DNA from: Plectrocnemia conspersa
Lineage: Eukaryota; Arthropoda; Insecta; Trichoptera; Polycentropodidae
Direction: 5' to 3'
NCBI GenBank assembly: GCA_009617715.1
Contig: VTFK01000263.1
Span: forward strand, 682,001 to 746,000
DNA: 64,000 nucleotides
Part shown: positions 23,691 through 37,269 of the stretch, piece by piece
Numbering within the stretch: the first letter of the stretch is position 1
How the letters are laid out: every line of letters starts with the position of its first letter
Notes under the pieces: generated by a model
The model's database searches: none
The model's input: only the letters and a program-made list of their open reading frames with translations
What the model was told of the DNA's origin: nothing
Program-made: the position numbers and the translations under genes

Positions 23691-26600
23691 GAGATCTTGA
23701 TATATTATCTTCATACAAATCTACTGTAGGCAAATGTTTAAATTGAAACGTACCACTCGACTCTTCCTCGAATATAATACAGCATAAAATAATCAACGTA
23801 ATTTTTATGTGCAAATAATTTCTGTCTGGATTTATACTATTCTATTTTTTAATCAAAATATAAAATAAAATATGTCTTTCTTGTTAAAATGTGTCTTTCA
23901 TAATAAAGTTTTTATTAATATTAAGTGTATAATGTTTTTAAAAATACAAATGGAACAAATAATTTTAAAAAATCAGTTAACTGATAATACATTTTTTTTT
24001 TGTATTTTTATTATCATTTTATTTTTATTTATTAATGAAAGTGCAAACAGTAAATATTTTAGTTAAATAATCAAGGAAAAAATACAACGGTAATCAATTC
24101 TCAACAAACAACCCTCGGAATTAAATATACCGATATGATAAAAAATTATTAACCAAAACAACGATGCAAATATTAGCTCAGAAACAAAAAGCAATCAGTC
24201 AAATCAAGAGACAAATAGATCAACGATGTGCAAACCAGAAGAAATTATGGTTAAATTAATATAGAAAATGAATTTTCATCAAACTAACACGACAACAAAA
24301 TTGTCAAGGTAGAATTGGAAAATGCAAAACGGAAATACAAAGAAAGATTGAAAACATATATTAATAGTTTATATGGTCTGTTAAAAAAATAAAGTAATGT
24401 ATTTATAGTGTATTATTTATATTTTTATATAAAGTTTGAAACAATTACACATCACATTCTCTAATATATGTAAATATATCAGCTGACTTCAGTTATAATA
24501 CTATATGTAGTTAGATATTCAAAAGTAAATATAACGTACAACTTGTTACTAGAAACACGTGTATATAAATCTAAGCAAATATATAAACAATGTTTATATA
24601 ATATGATTTTAATGGAGATATTAATAAATATTTTAAAATCCTGAGTATTAAATGTAAAATGTGTAAATACAAAATAATTACTTATTAACCGATTTATCCA
24701 CCAAAACACAAAATAAACTTTTGCTTCCCTCTGAATTGCTTTTCACCGAATTCTCTTTGATAAACCATCTAAATGTTTTATTGTTATCACAGTAAGTATT
24801 TAATGCGTAATTCTATGAAAAGCGTATTTATTAATTACACAGATTTCATTGCCTGAACAATTTATTATTTTGGTAGTAATTTGAATGCTCGAAAATATTA
24901 TTGTTTATTTAAGTAAATATGATTTCACATATTTATTATTATCACAGATTTATTTAATACACATATTAATTAAAATAAATTAATTATTAAAAAAAGTATA
25001 TAATATAATAATATTGATTTTTATGAGCACTATAGTACTATATTAAATTAATTAATTATGATAGTATGTATAATATTAAGCCAAAAAGCCTCTAGCTTAT
25101 CATATATCATATACATAATATTATTGTAATTTAAATCGCGTAGTTACTTTACAACATTACTGTATAATGCAATCGAACGTAAATTTGGTTCAACGTGCTG
25201 TCAAATCCATATTCATTTAAATTAACGTGAATAGGTTTTAATTTCACGGTGCGAAATCAACGCAATCGACATACCAATTAACCGAATTGTCAAACGTGCG
25301 TTTCCAATAAATTTAAATCTCAATTGACAATCTGCAAAAAACAAACGGGACTCGCATTTCAATCAATTTGCGTTAAATGAATTATAATATAATATTGGAT
25401 TCGAAAATATATCATAGAATTGAATACACTGTGAGCAGGTGCCAGTGCCAATATTTATCGCAAACGATCAGATTTTTTTATATCTTTTGATAAATCTGAT
25501 GCATGGGAAATGCATATAACATCAATTTTATGAGCTTCCATTGAAACTTTTACTCTATTTGCACACATCCATTCTCACGATAGTGAGATACGCTCTATAT
25601 TTCAAGGCTTGCTTGTAAATACTGTAGGGTAAAATGGGGTAAGTTTCGTACATGTACCGCATATATTGACCGGTTAGAGCTCAAATTATATAGTGAACTC
25701 TAATAGGTTACTATTAAAATATTCACTTATATATTGAAAGTATATTAAGCGCAAAGTGCAAAATAAGTTTTAATACACATTTTTATGTATTTGGGTATAA
25801 AACACAAATATATTATATTGCAAATGAAAAAAGTAGCATTTGCTATAAAATATTTGTCTTTACGTTTAATAATCGTCTTATGTGCTAATTCGATACTTTA
25901 ATTTTTAATATACTGATGAAGTGAAATATAGTTGTATGGTTAGTTAATTTTAACATAATTTTACGTAAGCGAATGTTACTTTATTATAGTCACTCAAAAG
26001 TTCATTATATTGTGTTTTTTTTTAAAATCTATATTAATTTTTATTTTTATAAAATAATGAAAAATATTTCAAATAAAATTTCGTAAGGTTACACTAAATT
26101 TAAAATTTCGTAAGGTCACATTAAATTTTAAAAAAAAGTGAGATTAAAAATTTTGTATGTTCAATTATTATATATATGTAGACACATTTCTACTACTTTT
26201 GTCATGGCATATTATATTATTTGCCTTGGTAAAAACATTGATATTTTGACTAGTCTCTAGTTTTTAGAACACAAATTTTCTAACAATTCCAATGTGATTC
26301 ACCAATATTGCAATGTTTCGCCTACTGAATCTTAATTTAGCTATACTAATTGTTAGTTTGTTTACGATGCTGAGTGAGAATAAATTAATTAATTATTTTG
26401 TGTTAAGTTAACAATATTGTATAGTTGAACACATCGACTATTTGTTTATCAAAGTAACTTAATCGGTTATATTTCATTCATACTGAAACATTCAAGAACC
26501 AGACTTAAAAAAATATAAAATCAGAATTAAAAACTTCATTGAAAACGGTAACCACAATTTATTAACCGTTTATTACTTACAATGTATTATTTGCAATCGT

Positions 26601-27589
26601 CTAAGCAAAAATAGATATAACTATTAGCTATAATTTTCAGTAATTGATCATAATGTTATTGTTTATAAAGGACTACCCGGACGACATACTCATAATTCAT
26701 TAGAGGTAGAGTTTGACAACGAGTCTGAAAATAACAAAGAGAGTGAGAAGGGAGGGAAGTATTTAAAATACTCAATTGTTATTATTAGATTCATTCCGTT
26801 GTAACGCAATGGGCTTACGCCTGTCAGGTTACAACTAAAGATGTAAAAAAATACTATTATGTCACTGATGGATGACTATATCAGACTTGACCACCTGCTA
26901 CAACCTTTTCGATCAACCTGCACTCTTCTGCATTCGACATTGACGACCGATACTGACACCTCAATTAAATCTGTATATTGGTATAAACAATTACTGGAAC
27001 AATACAAATAAAAATCATACAAATCAAATATATATCATATTCTATTATGATAAAGGTTAACTACACCTAAGCAAAGTTCAGATTATTGAATGAAGTGATT
27101 GAAGTAAGAAAAATATAGCATTATGTGTTTTTTATCTTCTGAATTTTGATAAATTTTACACAGCTATTCGATATGGTGTGACTACAGTACTAAATAATTT
27201 TTTAATATATAAGCCTGAAGTAAAATATTTAATTTTCATGTTACTCTTTGAAGTTAGAAAAATAATATAATTAAAAATAAATATATGTATTGTATAATAC
27301 ATTTAATGCTTTATTTATTTAAAATTAATTATAAAAATACACAGAATTGACAAAAAATAAAGTTGAAGCTATGCTTACACATTTGATGTATTTGTTTTTA
27401 TAAGTTTATCTTACATTATAATTGGTATAATATTTGATCATTGATTTATGATTTTATTTTATATGTTTAAAAAAAAAAGCTTGTGTGGGGCGTTATGAGA
27501 GCTTTACTTTAGGGGTTGAGTTTATGTACTTGGCCTGATGCTACGGTTTCTATTATATTGATTAGTTACGCCTTTGTTAAAAATCTAAA
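23691..27589. other. A+T-rich noncoding DNA
   Basis: No gene recognised. Plus-strand A-rich 24085-24380 translates to polar, gag-like sequence broken by stops but matches no family I know. About 25130-25390 is a weak island with repeated AATTG/CAATT blocks. One small tandem repeat is listed separately. Confidence 0.45.
26075..26128. repeat. Tandem duplication, period 27 bp
   Basis: AAAATTTCGTAAGGTTACAC followed by TAAATTT at 26075-26101 is repeated at 26102-26128 with two substitutions (TT to TC and C to T). Confidence 0.85.
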
Positions 27590-28160
27590 AAGTATTCCGA
27601 TAATAAAATAAAACAGATTCTAATGCGCCCAGATACGATCACAAGCTTTGGGCAGTCTTCCGGCAATAAATCATTGGTTTGATCTTTAAAACAAATAGAG
27701 CGGTCGTTATGGGTTATATCGGACGTGTAAGTGGATCTGGGTTCTCGGACGTAAAAAAGGAGCAAAACCGTCGATAATGTCGATGAGCCAGGTGAATCGG
27801 CGATTTTCCCTCGAAAGCCATCTCTCTGAAAAACCGAGTCTAGGATATCTCATCCTGATGGCATCGGACATTAAGCGAAATATAAACGTCGTACTAAAAT
27901 GCACAGTAAAGTAATATAAAATTCGACCGCTTAATTAGCATTCTACTTATGGTCTAAAGTCTTTCCCGTCTTTCACCCGTTTCGAGGGTCGTGATATTCC
28001 TTAAAGGCTTTTCGACCCCCAATTTGAGTCCTTAAACGTCATTGTATCGCCGCGGTGGTTTCATTTAGATGCCAAAATGTTCAGAGGGTCTTAAAACCCT
28101 TAAACGATGGTTGGCTAAGAGGTTAATTATGCTCAAGTTCAACTCGGCCATTTTAACAGC
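27590..28160. other. G+C-rich island, candidate conserved noncoding DNA
   Basis: The longest compositional island in the left half, with many CG dinucleotides. Minus frames of 62 and 65 codons overlap in it (27577-27765 and 27707-27904) but neither shows a domain or clear splice sites. Blocks such as CTTAAACGTCATTGTATCGC (28032) look like unique sequence rather than a transposon. Confidence 0.35.
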
Positions 28161-29471
28161 TTAGGCCACAGAAAATTCTTTATAATAAAACTTTGAGTTA
28201 TTATTTTCGTCACATTTTTAAATTTTTTTTTTAAAAAAAAACTCATTTTTTACATATAGCAAAAATTAAGTTTGCGTCTCTATCTAAAACAATGTAATTA
28301 GCAAATTTATAAAAATTCAAAATATCTACACCTAGTCTCTTTGCCGATTATGCCATTCCAATTATATTTGTATAGCTCTTCAAGTAAGTAGCCCAGCATC
28401 TAATGATTTACACGGTGTTAGAACCGAGGAGACGAAGTATAACATTGTTAACGGTAAAACGAGCGACAGTGTTTATTTTATTGTTTGCATTGAAATATTG
28501 TTTAATGCAATAATATCATCGTATCCGATATCAAAGAGAAGTTTTGTTCAAGCATAGTCGTACGTTAAACTGTAAAGCTATACCACTATCGAAGCGGTTC
28601 AAAGGGATATAGACGTCAAAGGGTAGTAGACGCCGATGATTTGCTTATTTCTTTGGTAAATACAGATCGTAACAAAAAAAAAGCAAAGGGTGGTTTGGAT
28701 GCTTTGCAGAGCAACGTTATCGAGATACGGCAGGCGTAACGAAATTAAAACAACCAACTTGAAAATGGTTTATCACAGAAAAACCATTCCCACCCTCTTT
28801 ATCTACAATCACTCGAGCGTCCAGTCTACGTGGAATACGTGACTGGATATTATTTACAAGATAAACTAGTGTGCAAAAAATCATATTTATTTTTTACTTG
28901 AGATAACATATTTATATTATAAATGAAACTGTTGATACAACCACAGATATATCATATAATAAGTAAAATAAAATTTAAATGTTTAAAACATTGATATTTT
29001 CTATAAGGTATCATTAATAAGTTATTATATAAAATGCATAAAAAATATTTATTAAAAAAAAATGTAGCAAAATATATCGTTTTTTATGGCATAGTGCTAA
29101 AAATTCATCTATGAAGAAATTGTAGAATTTCGACATTATTAATTGAATAACTTTTAAAACATAAAATAGAGTTATTTTCCCACTTTATTTTGTAACTTGA
29201 AAAATAATTGATATATTTTGTATTTTAATTAAAAAAAAAATTACAGCTAGAGGTACTTAATTTATCGAAGTAACAAATCAACCGATTTGATCAATAACAT
29301 TTTTTAAATGCTAAATACTATTCTGACGGTTCTCAGGAATTTTCCCATATATTAATCGGGTGCCCGGTAAATTGGTTTCAATTCCAGGTAATTTTTGCCC
29401 ACCGTTATGTACTGACACAGGGTTATAAATTATATTATATGCGTACAGTATATAATAAAATTTTAATCCAC
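28161..29471. other. Noncoding DNA with island at 28390-28860
   Basis: About 28390-28860 is G+C-richer without a recognisable frame. At 29358-29375 ATCGGGTGCCCGGTAAAT resembles, in the same orientation, the CCGGGTACCCGGTTGG block near 30918. The rest is A+T-rich. Confidence 0.35.
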
Positions 29472-29922
29472 ATTAACCTCAATTTTTATACGTACTAAAT
29501 ATTAAAGTAAATCGTACCTGGTTCAGTCAAATCTAACGTATATGTGCAATAAATCGGAAGCAATGATAATGTTTATGTATTATAAAAAGAAGAACTCACT
29601 TTTCGGTCTCGGAGCTCGTCGACGAGAATTCAAAATTGAAGATTTCATTACGCAGATTGTTTATGTTTGCTTATCTAGTTTAATCAATGTATTTTTATAA
29701 TTATTACACAAATTATGTATATATTTCATTTTCATAGTTATAACATACCTAGTCAATTTGCAATCCGAATATATTCAGTCAAATCGAACGACGTACATGA
29801 TGAATTAATGAAAATTATTGTCGCGTAGCAAAATTTTGTTTATAAATAATAATTATTTAAAACTATTGTCACGTTGATGTCGGCCATCTTGTTTTATATT
29901 TAAATGCTTCTTTTTCATTAGT
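29472..29922 (-). repeat. Repeat family R3, copy A (inverted partner of 39001-39463)
   Basis: Read on the minus strand, this is collinear end to end with 39001-39463 on the plus strand. Matching blocks include AAACAAGATGGCCGACATCA, CAAAATTTTGCTACGC, GGATTGCAAATTGAC, CCGAGACCGAAAAGTGAGTT and GCACATATACGTTA. By eye the copies agree at well over three quarters of positions. No protein is encoded and no terminal inverted repeat is clear, so the class is unknown. Confidence 0.85.
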
Positions 29923-30874
29923 CGAAACAACCGAATGCATTACCACAATTATGAATTTAAAAATTAGGTGAAGTTGTATCTAAGAAAGATTTATTTTTGG
30001 TCATAAAATATAAATTTTAAAGTCCTCATTTAAGACTAAATTTTATCATAAAACCAAAGATAAGATAAATGGCAAAAAAATATTTCAGAGCCACTCTTGT
30101 TTCGCCTTTTGTCCATGAGCGTGGGACAATTTTAATATTTGATTATGCTTATCGCAAAAACATGGGAAAAGGCTCACCCGTCCCAATATATTATTTATAG
30201 TAAAAATGTGTTTCTGCTATGAGTCAAAAGGTTAACATAAACTTTATAACCATTTTAAACTCTTGCGGATTAAACGCATCATCAAATTTTGAATAAATTT
30301 TTTGTTATCTTTAATTTATGAATCACCTAATTGTTTATGCAGAATTTAGTCTTTTTATATTTTCAAAAGGAAGGAATAAATATTTTTAGTTAATTACAAA
30401 TCGATAATAAATATTAATTATTTGAATCATATAATTTATACTGTGTAAATGGTAACAAAAATGCATTAAAATAGTTAAAAAAAATCTCTTTAGCAGTGCT
30501 AACTATCAAGCGATTATAAAGCACTGACGGTAAATAATAATAATATACTTAAATATTGTTTTTTTGTGTACGACCGTCTCCCGAGTATGCCGTGTGTATT
30601 TTTACAAATACTTGCATTTTAATTATTTTGTTAAAAGGAAAATATTTAAGGATGCCGAATCGAAATGTATCATAAAATTTACATTGTGAATTAATACTTT
30701 CCAACTGTTAAATAGGGATTTCCTGTCCCTTTTTGATACACCGCTTTAACTACTCACTTAATCTTTAAATGGGTTTTGTGAAATAGAAGGATAGCCATAG
30801 AATTTTGCGTCTCGAAAATTGTGTAATATGACTATATTTTATTGGAAAAAAAAAAATATATTGATATTAAAATG
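29923..30874. other. A+T-rich noncoding DNA
   Basis: A slightly G+C-richer patch at about 30060-30200 is the only structure seen. Confidence 0.45.
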
Positions 30875-30943
30875 CCTGGGTATTAAGTAACACGGTATTC
30901 GGTTCTTTTAAAAACGCCCGGGTACCCGGTTGGAAGCCCTAAT
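30875..30943 (-). mobile_element. Possible hAT-like terminal sequence
   Basis: On the minus strand from about 30943 the sequence reads TTAGGGCTTCCAACCGGGTA, then CCCGGGCG, and later a degenerate ACCGAATACCGTG. TAGGG or CAGGG followed by closely spaced ACCGGGTACCCGG blocks is seen at the ends of some hAT elements. The opposite end and a target duplication were not found. Confidence 0.25.
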
Positions 30944-32859
30944 TATATACTATTGGTGGTAAGGATATATTTTTTTATATAAATAACAACAAAAAAAAAA
31001 ATAGAAAAAAACGTGCGAGAGTTACTATTTTCTGATAAGAAGGTATTTATAAATTCATTTGTTGCTAGACTTATGCAATTCAGGACTATTCTAAGATACT
31101 ATACGATAAAAACAAAAACAAAAAAGTTCTGCATAAAATCCTTTAGGATAGTCGATGCCATAGAAAATTTTTTTAAGTATAAATTGAACTTCTGTTTTCA
31201 TTCGAAAATTTCAGTTTAACTTTTTAATTCGCTTCCCACTAGTTGAAGTAGAAATATACAAAAGTTTGATCTTGAACTTGCATTCAATGGAACCGACATA
31301 TATGACATCTCTAAAGTTCAGAGAAAAGCAGCCGCTTCTACTTTAAAAGCTCAAATAAAATTCCCTCGAGTCACATCGATATCAATTTTGCGATCTTGTC
31401 CAGTCAAACAGTAACCTTAAATTATGCTCAAGTTTAGCTCGATTTTTGAAAATCTGTAGAAACGAACGACAAGATATTATCATATTATCCATTTATAAAA
31501 CCAATTGTACTAGCAAATGTTAACTGCTATAACTTGAAAAAAATTTTAAACTTTTATAATTTGAACTAAAAAAATAAAAGCATTTGCCAAGCACCTGTAC
31601 CGCAAAAATGGTAAGGAAGGAAAAGTTTACAGATAAATCGAATTATTTTATGTTTGTTGGAAAAATTGTTCTATAAATAAGTATAATATATTTTTAATTA
31701 AATAAATGTTTTTAATTAAATAAAAATTTATTATAATATGTATTATTTATATATTCGTTTCTTGTTGAAAGTTGGTTTAAGTATAACATGTTTTATCCTC
31801 GAATTACGTACTTAGCTATGATAAACTATAATAACACAAGAAAAGTCATAATAAAATCTTAGCCTACTACGATATGTCACACACGAGCACAAATAAAAAT
31901 CAAGCTAAACACAAATAAAGTTTTTATGCGCGTCCCACGCGATAACGCTCTCACTGAATTTATCTCTCAGTAAGTAACAAGATTTAGCCAAACTTTCTCT
32001 TGATGAAATATTTGTATTGAGTTACGCGATAGTTTATTTAAAATTAAGAGCGTATTCGCAAGAAAAATATTTACTGTCATGTTATCTCACACAGCACATA
32101 CTTGCTAACTTATCGAATCATATTTACTCTTACATTTTTATACTTTATCCTTTCATGTGCTCGCGCTTAATTTCCGTTATGCAGTTCAGAAATAGGTTAC
32201 GGTTTTGGAGTTATTATTTAAAATTCTCTATGTTATGAACTTTAAATTTATGTATGTATGGCAATTGATATCTATTAATATTTATAATAAATAAATACAT
32301 TTTAAAATACAATGTACGTTATACAAGTATATTTTACTTAAACTATTTGAACTGTACATAAGGCATAACTATTTTTTTATTTAATTTTAAGTTAAATTTA
32401 GCTTTACTTACATATATAAGAAAAAATCTAACCGATAGCTGTCTACAAGAAAAGTACACGGGGAAAAAAAAAATTCGGCCAATTCATTAACTATCTCAAC
32501 AAAGATCATTCGTAGATTTTTTTGTGAATATCAGTTAATGCATTCAAATTATTAAAAAAAAAATATAATAAAAAAAATCTCAAATTATATTTGTAATATA
32601 GATTAATCGATTAATTAGATTAATTTTAAACGACCATTTGTGTTTGAATTCTTGATGAGTCTTTAAATATGATTTTTTTTATATCTTATTTTTAATTAAT
32701 ATTTTTAACTTTAGTTACTCTAACACATAAATATGAGCCGCGAATTGATTTAATTTATTTAAGTTTATTCGAATAAACACATAAAAAATAAAAGCTACTT
32801 ATATGTATTTATAATTTAATTGTACTATATAAAATATAATTCTTGCCAATTCACTCCAA
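30944..32859. other. A+T-rich noncoding DNA
   Basis: Short frames at 31013-31219 and 32017-32238 show no domain. Nothing else recognised. Confidence 0.45.
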
Positions 32860-33195
32860 AACTATTACGGCACAATACGCGCCACATAATGGGCGAAATG
32901 TTGAAAAATAGACCCGTGTTACGTTTTGACAACGCCACCCCGTTGCGTTGGTGCCTTATTTTTTTTGAAAAATCTCATTCTGGATCCAATGTAAGGGACA
33001 CAAAAGCGTGCGAAAACTTTCCTGTCACAGGAGTGGATTTTCTTGCGGAAAGACCAAGCAAGAAACGAGGTCGCGAAGATGTATCGCATTTCGAAGTTGG
33101 CCGAAAGTTTGCCGAATCACGATCCGAAAGTTTGCAACTTTGGACCACCTGTCGTGACGTTTGCCCCGCCGTAAATATCATTGACCAAATTTAAC
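32820..33195 (+). other. Longest open frame in the window (124 codons), unassigned
   Basis: From TTG-type start 32820 to TAA 33192. Residues 1-20 lie in A+T-rich DNA; the rest crosses a G+C-rich island (32870-33185) and has normal amino-acid composition with a basic PSKKRGRED stretch near residue 80. The opposite strand is also open for 68 codons. I recognise no domain, signal or splice donor. It could be a conserved noncoding element that happens to be open, or an exon of an unknown gene. Confidence 0.25.
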
Positions 33196-36046
33196 TTGGT
33201 GTGTATATGCTCTTATTTTATATTTCGCAACACGTTTTATATATATTGCATAAGATAAAAAATACATAAAATATGTTCAAAAGTTTACGTTTAACTATGT
33301 TGAAAAAAAGTTCAAATAACTTCTATGTATAAATACATATTTTTATCATATTATTAAGTTTATTTTATACACATTTTTAATTCTTCTACAAATAATTTGT
33401 ATTAAAACTTCTATTCATTCATTAAGATCATTTAATAAAAAACACGTTTTAATTTGACTATTTTCTATCAAAACTGATTTTATTTAATTCGTAATTAACT
33501 TCTATGTCTTTTTATAGTTTTTGCACTTGTTGTACAACATTATGTTATTTTATTAACTGTTAATAAAACATAGTTCCTATTTTTTTCCTTAAAATTCTGA
33601 CGCTTACAAAACAAGCTTTTTTAAACCCTCTTTGTATAACTCTTGTAAAGTACTGTTTATCTACTCATTTATCGCTTTCTATGCCGTAAAAAAGATCTGA
33701 TCGCTGGCATTTTTTTGCCTTATCAATTTTTAATAATCATTTTCCAAAAAAAAAAATAAAAAAAAGCTATAGGCATTTATATAGCTGATGCTACCTTTAA
33801 TTAAATGTTTATCACTACTTCTTACACAATATCAATATTTTCTTAGATGATTATTCTCATTATTTTAATGGATCGTTTTACTCTTTAAATAATTATTTTC
33901 ATTTATACAAGGTTCTATTTGATTGAACAGACATAAAAATCATGTTGTTATAAATAGGGTTTTGATACCATACTTCCATAATATTAAACTTATAAATAAT
34001 AATTAAGTAATTAGTAATTTCAAATAACCATTATCAATTATATAACAAATAATTATTTTTAATTAGATGCTTAAATAATAAAAACACTTCAAGCATTAAA
34101 ATATTATTATCTGCTAATAAGTATTACAATAACACTAATTAGTGATTCAAGTGTATTGTACAAATTAATTATTTCAATAGAATAGAAATCATGTGACTGT
34201 AAACTTATAATAATATATTAAATAATGTTATTTTCAATTAATAATTAAAAAATAAAAACATTTTATTTGCAGTAAAGTTTAGCAGATATGTTTGTAAAGT
34301 AAGGTGATGTTGTATCGCTACATTTTAAATTAGTTTCCAATAATAGACCGCTCCTAGATTGTAAATTGGAAGGTGTTGCTAATTGATGTTTCGAATTTAC
34401 CAATCCTCCATGCGGCGTCCCCATGGGATCGTCGCCAAAAAGGGGTAAATATTTCAAGAGTTTCTCTAATGAGGTCCATTAGGGTCAAAACTGTTCCGGT
34501 TAAGTGGGCAATTAGCTCGGCTGCGCGTCAACTACCGACTGACAAAGGATTTATTCGGGACAACTACCCAATTTTCGCTGCTTTATTGCGTTGATATAAA
34601 TAAAGCGAAAATATCAACCTTATGATATAAGAAAGGATAAATGGGTCAAATGTCTGTGAACCACACAATTACAATCCACATAAAAAATAACACAGTAATG
34701 AGGAACAAATAAACACTGTTTTTAATTGTAAGTACAGCTTTAAGCGAGCAATTTATACAATATTTATGTAACTGTATCTAGAACTAGCTTTATACTACAA
34801 TTATACCTACATACAGCATAATAACTATATGATTTAAAATTGAACGCTAATTCTTTGCCAATTTATTTATCCACCAACAATATGATTTATGTCAGTAATC
34901 TATAATTCAAAGTTAAATCAAATTTCTAAATTTATTGAAAGCATCAGTTCTACGCTTAATGAAATTTATTATCATTCAATAATATTTTTTGTTGATGAAA
35001 TTAAACTTTTATAATATAATATATACTTCAGCATATATCATCAGAGTTTTTCATCGACTTGAATAGCATTTTCAGTGGAGTGAGTACCTCTAAATATCTA
35101 TATTCACGTCAGTCTATTTCATAAACATATATTAAAGTTCAATGAAATCTTATAACTAATATTTTTGCAAAATCCCTAGTACATGTACGCTTTTGTATGT
35201 TTTTATGGTTTAATAGTGTTTCTTGCATATGTAACAAGCATATTCGTTAATTATTTATTGAATGTCCGGAAAGTCTAAATATTTGTTTTATATTGTTTCC
35301 ATGCATGCGGTGGTAAAAGCTATTGCTATGCTATAAATTTAACGTATTTTTCTGAAAAAATATAAATAACAAAATTTCTACGTATGTTTGTGGTTGGCAA
35401 AATACAACAAACTTAATATTATTATTTTTATAAATTAAATTGTCCATTGAAGGTTGGAATAATTTTTTATGTTTATGTTAATTTTCATAATATTACAAAT
35501 TAGTATTTACGGTATATTAATTAGTCATAACGACAAAATGCAATGTTTGAATGTTACATTAATTACAGTATAAAAAATCAATGGCAGTTATCTACCTTAT
35601 TTTAATGAATTCATACTCGGTACTCAGGTAACATTAGTGTCAGATTTGACAGAGGTTTCCAGTTACATTTACATATTATAATTCTATATTATAATTTTAT
35701 TCAATGTGATTTAGTAATTTAAAATATTAAGGTATATGTGTTTAGAATATCACATAAGAGACGTACTGATTTTTAAATGGCTACATATAAACTAATTGAT
35801 CTACAAAAATAAGTTTATTTAATAATAACAATTATAATTATAATAAAAATAATTTATACTTATTAAAAACAGATATCTTTTATTATAAACTGATCAATTT
35901 ACGTTTTAACATTTTTAGTTGTATATATTTTTTATTTGTTTGCCTTCAAATTGTTTTTATTAAAATAATATTAATGCAATTACAATTTCCACGGCAGCTG
36001 TTTGGGAAATGTTACCATAATTAAACTGTTAATGCTACATAAAAAA
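33196..36046. other. A+T-rich noncoding DNA with island at 34380-34600
   Basis: About 34380-34600 is G+C-richer and open in both directions for 64-73 codons without domain similarity. The rest is A+T-rich filler with homopolymers. Confidence 0.4.
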
Positions 36047-36075
36047 CGCAGTGGGAACGCAGCGTTCCCACTGCG
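36047..36075. repeat. Perfect 13 bp-arm hairpin, G+C-rich
   Basis: CGCAGTGGGAACG (36047-36059) and CGTTCCCACTGCG (36063-36075) are exact inverse complements around CAG. It stands in very A+T-rich DNA and is followed by ACGGCGCCG. Such a compact stem could be a transposon tip or an excision footprint; no partner was found. Confidence 0.9.
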
Positions 36076-36264
36076 ACGGCGCCGACACAATTTTATTGTT
36101 TTTGACGTAAATTTTTGACTTCTGAGAAGTAATAATTGTTTTTGCGCCCTCTTTTTTGAATAAAATTCAGTTTATATACAATTTGACCAATACTTGAACT
36201 AATAGCTTGAACTAATTATAGTTTTAGAACTTTCATTAGGTTAGATTTGGGTTTGAGCAGCAAA

Positions 36265-36785
36265 TAGTCAAATTGAGTTTTATATACATCATTATTTTTG
36301 CATAAGTAATAAAAAAAGACAGTCAGATAATAAACCTTTCCTAAGGCGTTCGTGATAGATGTTGGACAAAATGCATATTTTCTCAGAAGATCGAAAGTAT
36401 TTGAGTGACTTGCGAATTTGCAATTGTCATTACTCTAACCGGCCGGCGGTTTTATCTTTGCTTTGGTGATCTAAAGATCCGCTCCGATAAGAAGAAATTA
36501 CGCATGGGAATAGGCGGAATGCAAAACGATTTAGAGCTATTTTTCTTTTTCGTTTTTATTTTATTTTGTTTTTGTAAAGTAGAAACAGCTGTTATTGACA
36601 ATTGTCTCGCGATTTTTATTGACAACCAAAAGAGCCTTAATTTTTCTGGTGAAACAATGGGAAAATATAAGTTCTGAAGAGAAATGATATAATTTAAGAA
36701 ACCAGACATTGATGTCATTAATTAAATATCTGAAAAATCAGTCAAAAAGCCTTATTTAGGTATTCTTCAAAAGCATAGGTAAATA
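36265..36785 (+). mobile_element. Repeat family R1, copy 2
   Basis: Collinear with 11095-11600: AAAAAAGACA at 36314, TCAGAAGATCGAAAGTATTT at 36382, CCGGCCGGCGG at 36439, GCAAAACGATTTAG at 36520, AACAGCTGTTAT at 36584, AAACCAGACATTGATGTCAT at 36699 and TATTCTTCAAAAGC at 36762. On the minus strand both copies are largely open (11137-11499 and 36452-36718) and share SKSFCI / SERIFRSPKQR-like residues. That could be coding or simply a consequence of shared DNA. Confidence 0.7.
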
Positions 36786-36879
36786 AATCTCTCATTAAAT
36801 TTTTGTTTAAATTTTATGTGGTTCATGGCATAGAAAAAGCTGCGTTAAATTTTAATTTAAATATTTGAATATAAATTTC

Positions 36880-37050
36880 TTTAGTAAAATGCTTGACAAG
36901 AAGTTAGTTCCAGCACCTGAGACGCCGGTCGGCGAGGCACCGATCGACAACGTCCTTACCGTGCAGTTGCAAAGAAAATGTGGAGGGACTGTAAAACCGC
37001 TTTGGCTTTTTTTCCAAATAAGAAAAGAGTCGTTAGTTCTATTACATTAG
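36880..37050 (+). pseudogene. Protein-like fragment of unknown family
   Basis: A plus frame contains KMLDKKLVPAPETPVG and then EAPIDNVLTVQLQ (about 36888-36975), encoded by locally G+C-rich DNA, before degrading. Composition suggests real former coding sequence. It sits between R1 copy 2 and the mariner-like piece and may belong to either insertion. I do not recognise it. Confidence 0.25.
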
Positions 37051-37269
37051 CCATTTTATGATACGATTCTTGTGCATTAACCTTTAACATTTTTTTTTAA
37101 TTTTGACCGCTTTTCTTATAAAATGCAGGGTGCAATAAAAACTATTTTAATATTCTTTGAAATTTTATCAAGACCATCTGTCACAATTTTCGATTGAGCC
37201 ATTTTAGAATCGTTCATCTTAAACATTGTTATATTCAAAGCGTGCAACAGATGCGATTTAAACCACCCC

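Noticed and set aside
23872..24066. 64-codon frame rich in Phe and Ile
   Set aside because: Composition is that of random A+T-rich sequence; no motif.
24085..24380. A-rich segment with polar, gag-like translation
   Set aside because: Stops in every frame and no motif that I can name; recorded only as background.
25625..25660. GGGTAAAATGGGGTAAG block that resembles some transposon ends
   Set aside because: No inverted partner, target duplication or second copy in the window.
31013..31219. 68-codon frame
   Set aside because: Lys/Phe/Ile-rich filler with no domain.
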